Shown: piece after piece, positions 61,089 to 64,000 of the stretch
Layout of the letters: each line of letters starts with the position of its first letter
Position numbering within the stretch: position 1 is the first letter of the stretch
NCBI GenBank assembly: GCA_025558095.1
Contig: JAIVFI010000006.1
Coordinates: 186,001 to 250,000 of the forward strand
Direction: 5' to 3'
DNA from: Hyaloraphidium curvatum
Lineage: Eukaryota; Monoblepharomycota; Hyaloraphidiomycetes; Hyaloraphidiales; Hyaloraphidiaceae
DNA length: 64,000 nucleotides
Position numbers and translations under genes: made by a program
The notes under the pieces: generated by a model
Seen by the model: the letters and a program-made list of their open reading frames with translations, nothing else
Database searches by the model: none
What the model was told of the DNA's origin: nothing

Positions 61089-61570
61089 CGCGGACCGGGA
61101 GAAACGAGGAGGCGGTGCGGGGGCGGCGGTCCCAGCCCGCGCGAATCGGGGATCCCGCCTCGGTTCCGGTGTACAGATCCGCACAGGGTCATCAGCTCCG
61201 CCGGTTTTGGCGCTGGTAAACGGGATGCGGCACTCCGGCGGCGGAATGGGATGATGCGTCCCGACTATCTGGCGCGCCCCGCGCCGGACGAAGAGGCCGG
61301 CGATGACGGGCTCCCAACAAATCCTGACATTCTATCCATCTTCCATCCTGATTCCGAGGCATCTTGCTCATCCGAACGCAGTTCGTAGTTTGGGTTGGTC
61401 TTTTGCAGTGGCCCGGTCGCGCGGGAACGAGGATCAGTTAGCCTTGTCCCTGCCGAAACCGTGCGGAAAAGTCGAATCACTCCGAGTGGCGCACCCCGCA
61501 CTCCGGACTCTTTCACCTCCCCGAAAACAGGGTACTCACAGACCATTAGGCGGAAGTCGTTCGGCCTGGA
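61089..61570. other. divergent intergenic region
   Basis: About 480 bp lies between the small hypothetical protein (minus) and the LRR-kinase gene (plus). It is less GC-rich toward the kinase start. No gene or RNA is seen. Confidence 0.4.
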
Positions 61571-63477
61571 ATGAAGAACATGTTTGGAATCTCGTTCACC
61601 AGCACAGACTTCTGGCGCCGCAAGCTTGCGGGGAGGACCGAGCTGAAGGTCGTCGACGACGGCATCGTCGGACGGGACTTCGGCATCGGCGATGGCGGTG
61701 CCCGCGCGCTCGCAAAGGCGCTCAAGGGAAACTCCACGCTGGTTCTCCTGGACTTGTCGAAGAAGGGGCTCACCACGCACAACGACAATCCGTTCTTTGC
61801 CCTTTGCCGCACGCTCGCCCACACCATTGGGAATGAAGGTGCCGGTGCGCTTGCAGAGGCGCTGGAGGGAAACTGTACGCTCCGCTATCTGGACTTGGGC
61901 CGCAACGCCATCAACGGTTGGGGCGTTCGAGTGTTCGGAAAGGTGCTGCAAGGGAACACGGTACTGGCCAGCCTGAACCTGGAGAACAACGGCATTGGGG
62001 ACGATGGCGCTTGCTCACTGGCAGAAGGCTTGAGGGTTAATTCTACGCTGAAGCTCCTGAGGCTGACCTTCAATACCATTGGAAACATGGGGGTGCAAGC
62101 GCTGGCAGAGGCCCTGAAACACAACGTGGTGCTCAGTGATCTCAACTTACGCTGGAACAGCTTCGACGTTGAAGGTGTTCTAGCGCTGGCGGACATGCTG
62201 AGAGTGAACTCGACGCTGAGCAATCTGGACCTCAAGATCAATTCCATCGGACGTGACGGAGCTCGCGCGCTCTTGTCGGTTCTGGAGCTCAACCCTTCCG
62301 TGGAGGCGCTGGAACTGAGCTCTGGCACCGGTGATGACCTGCTCGATGATCTGGTGGTGCAGATCCGGCGGTTGGTGGTCGATCCAGGCAGGAAGGAACG
62401 TGCACTACTGGCAAGGGGACGAATGGCCGGCACCACGAACGGAACTCGTCCTGCCAGCGCTGTTGCTTCGCCAGGTTTGAACGTGCTCAATGGCCAGAAC
62501 GTGAGGAGCAGCTACGAAGTCGAACCGAAGCAACTGGTTCGGGGCGAGTTCTTGGGATCTGGAGGCTTTGGCACGGTGTTCGAAGGAACCTACCAGAAAC
62601 ATACGCGCGTCGCGCTGAAGGTGCTCAATGGATCGGACTTGGTGGGCAGTCAGCTGGAAGAAGCGGTTTCGGACTTGGAAAGGGAGATGGCTGTGTGGTC
62701 GCAGCTGCCTTACCATGCCAACGGTAGGGGACCGTACGCCGGTCTTGGTATTCAGGCAACTCGCAACCTGATGTCGCTTTTCGCAGTCTTACCGCTGATG
62801 GGGTGGTGCCGCGAGCCACTTTGCCTTGTGACTACGTTCATGGCACGTGGCACGGCCAAGAACTACCTCAAGTCGCTCCAGCCCCCGTACGAATCGCGAG
62901 CCGTGCACCGGCTGCTTTTCCAGGTTGCCCTCGGGATGAACCACCTGCACTCGAGGCCGACCCCGATCCTGCACCTCGATCTGAAGGGGGACAACATCCT
63001 CGTGGACGAGATCGGCATCGCCAAGGTCGCCGACTTTGGGCTGTCCAAGATCAGGGCCACGGCCTCGCTGCATTCCACGAATCGGGGCGGAGGAACGACT
63101 GTTTTCAAGGCGCCCGAGAGTAAGTGATCATTCCGGGACTGGTTGGATATCTGCTAACCAAGTCGCCGACGCTCGCAGCTTTTGCCAGGCCCAATCCGAA
63201 ACCAGGGACGGCCACGGACGTTTACGCCTTCGGCGTGACCATGTGGGAACTCTTCTCGCTCGGCGAGATACCACTCCTGCGCGAAGCGCGTTTGCTTGGC
63301 CCCGACGCCTTCGGCGAGCGGATAAGGACGGACCCCGGTTTCCGGCCGCAGCGGCCGTACGGCTGCCCCGATGCCACGTGGGGTCTGATGCAGAGGTGCT
63401 GGGCGATGGATGCGGCGGAGAGACCGAGATTCGAGGAAGTGGCGGACGAGCTGAAGGCGATCTTCGAAAGCCTGTAG
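61571..63477 (+). CDS. leucine-rich-repeat protein kinase (RNI-type LRR + TKL-like kinase)
   Basis: Two exons, 61571-63119 and 63179-63477 (1848 nt, 615 residues), are joined by a 59-nt GTAAGT...CGCAG intron with CTAAC. The N-terminal half has about seven ribonuclease-inhibitor-type LRRs of 28 residues (for example LRYLDLGRNAIN, LASLNLENNGIGDDGACSLA). The C-terminal half is a kinase. The glycine loop is LGSGGFGTVFEG, VALK carries the ATP-binding Lys, the catalytic loop is HLDLKGDNIL (HLD instead of HRD), and VADFGLSK and FKAPE follow. DVYAFGVTMWELFSLGEIPL and MQRCWAMDAAERPRFEEVAD are typical of tyrosine-kinase-like kinases. The protein is cytosolic with no signal peptide. It probably senses a ligand or partner via the LRRs and signals by phosphorylation (inference). 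Extra residues in the kinase N-lobe (around HANGRGPYAGLGIQATRN) may be a small insert. Confidence 0.85.
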
Positions 63478-63508
63478 TCAGCAAAAAAAGGGCCCAGATT
63501 CGGAAATA

Positions 63509-64000
63509 TCATTCGATCGTGCACCAGCTCTGCATGGTCGCGCGCACCCCCGCGCCCCTGAGGATCCCCACGAGCCCCACGGCGATGGTGACGAGCGTGG
63601 CCGCGATCCCCCTGACGAACCCGAACGTTACTGGGACGCCGAACAGCCTCGCCAGGTTCTCGTCCACAGCCCGCTCGAAACGTTCGAGCACGGCCACCTG
63701 CGCCGCCGCGGCCGTGGAGACGGGCAGCCGGCGGCCGGCGAACGCGAGCCGGATGTCGGCGGCCGCGCGGCCGTACAGCGCGGCGTTCCGGGCGACGATG
63801 CCATTGGCGGTGGCGAAATTGAGAAGGGCGAAGAGAAGCTCGAGGGTATGGAGGGCGAGGGAACCGATGATCCAGGCCGTTGCGCACCCGGAGCCAAACA
63901 TGAAGACGAGCAGCACCACCACCGAGAGTCCGAAAACCGCAGCGTGTGCGAGATTGTAGTCTTGCGAGGCCTTGGCTCTCGCACGCCACTTTGGCGCCAG
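63509..64000 (-). CDS. partial membrane protein, right-edge paralogue
   Basis: The frame is open to the right edge of the window, so the N-terminus is missing. The visible 163 residues include two strong hydrophobic segments (FGLSVVVLLVFMFGSGCATA and IIGSLALHTLELLFALL). A basic amphipathic region follows (AAADIRLAFAGRRLPVSTAA). The C-terminus reads RLFGVPVTFGFVRGIAATLV then IAVGLVGILRGAGVRATMQS. That ending parallels the left-edge gene (FFGFPITFRVVRTLLVTTFT, then AIGLWSLLRSAGLTFTIES), including length and position relative to the stop. The two are likely paralogues of one undescribed membrane family. Function is unknown. Confidence 0.65.
   Translation of the reverse strand: MAPKWRARAKASQDYNLAHAAVFGLSVVVLLVFMFGSGCATAWIIGSLALHTLELLFALLNFATANGIVARNAALYGRAAADIRLAFAGRRLPVSTAAAAQVAVLERFERAVDENLARLFGVPVTFGFVRGIAATLVTIAVGLVGILRGAGVRATMQSWCTIE

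Noticed and set aside
62700-62780. Intron in the kinase N-lobe
   Set aside because: A GTAGGG...TTCAG segment of 32 nt would shift the frame. The extra residues are left as an insert.

Overview
This window looks like a GC-rich contig from a zoosporic (flagellated) fungus, probably of a chytrid or blastocladian lineage. Three lines of evidence support this. A Zn2Cys6 zinc-cluster regulator is present, which is a fungal hallmark. A spliced CFAP100-like ciliary gene implies a flagellum. Introns are short (mostly 47-66 nt) with CTAAC/CTGAC branch points, and genes are packed closely on both strands. Fungal metabolic and carrier genes (HIS6, IMP dehydrogenase, EF-hand mitochondrial carrier) fit as well. 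The species cannot be named from sequence alone. All exon structures here were built by hand from splice signals, reading-frame continuity and family motifs. Most multi-exon models close exactly to a multiple of three.

Left part (1-21 kb): a partial multi-pass membrane protein; two secreted Cys-containing proteins; an MFS monocarboxylate-type transporter; a SnoaL-like protein; xylulokinase converging on an amidohydrolase; a heptad-repeat coiled-coil protein; a MATE transporter; seven-exon IMP dehydrogenase, divergent from a membrane-anchored FkbM-type methyltransferase; an unrecognised six-exon nuclear-looking protein; and a HAD phosphatase.

Centre (21.4-34.4 kb): a complete Ty3/Gypsy chromovirus of 10,655 bp (21864-32518). 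It has 476-bp LTRs that appear identical, a GCTT target duplication, gag and pol joined by a canonical -1 slippery heptamer, and a C-terminal chromodomain-like region. Downstream of pol it carries two extra genes transcribed divergently from an internal promoter: an antisense, spliced gene ending in a zinc-finger-like motif, and a sense coiled-coil gene. The internal promoter contains an array of 11-bp repeats, and a related 11-bp array sits just upstream of the TATA box in each LTR. The element has split a host gene whose protein resembles TET/JBP-associated (GREB1/base-J type) glycosyltransferases and ends in a Cys/His zinc motif.

Right part (34.5-64 kb): an eight-exon Dicer-like ribonuclease, divergent from an Hv1-type proton channel; an EF-hand mitochondrial carrier; the CFAP100-like gene; an alpha/beta hydrolase; a PAP2 lipid phosphatase; an amidase, divergent from a fatty-acid-hydroxylase-superfamily enzyme; the zinc-cluster regulator; a bacterial-type Cdd1 helix-hairpin-helix protein; HIS6, convergent with a haloacid dehalogenase; a GPI-anchored protein and a secreted Cys-rich protein; two unrecognised proteins; an LRR-plus-kinase protein; and at the right edge a partial membrane protein that seems to be a paralogue of the one at the left edge.

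The most unusual region is the centre: a recently inserted retrotransposon with its own divergent regulatory module, inside a possible nucleobase-modifying enzyme gene and about 2 kb from a Dicer gene.
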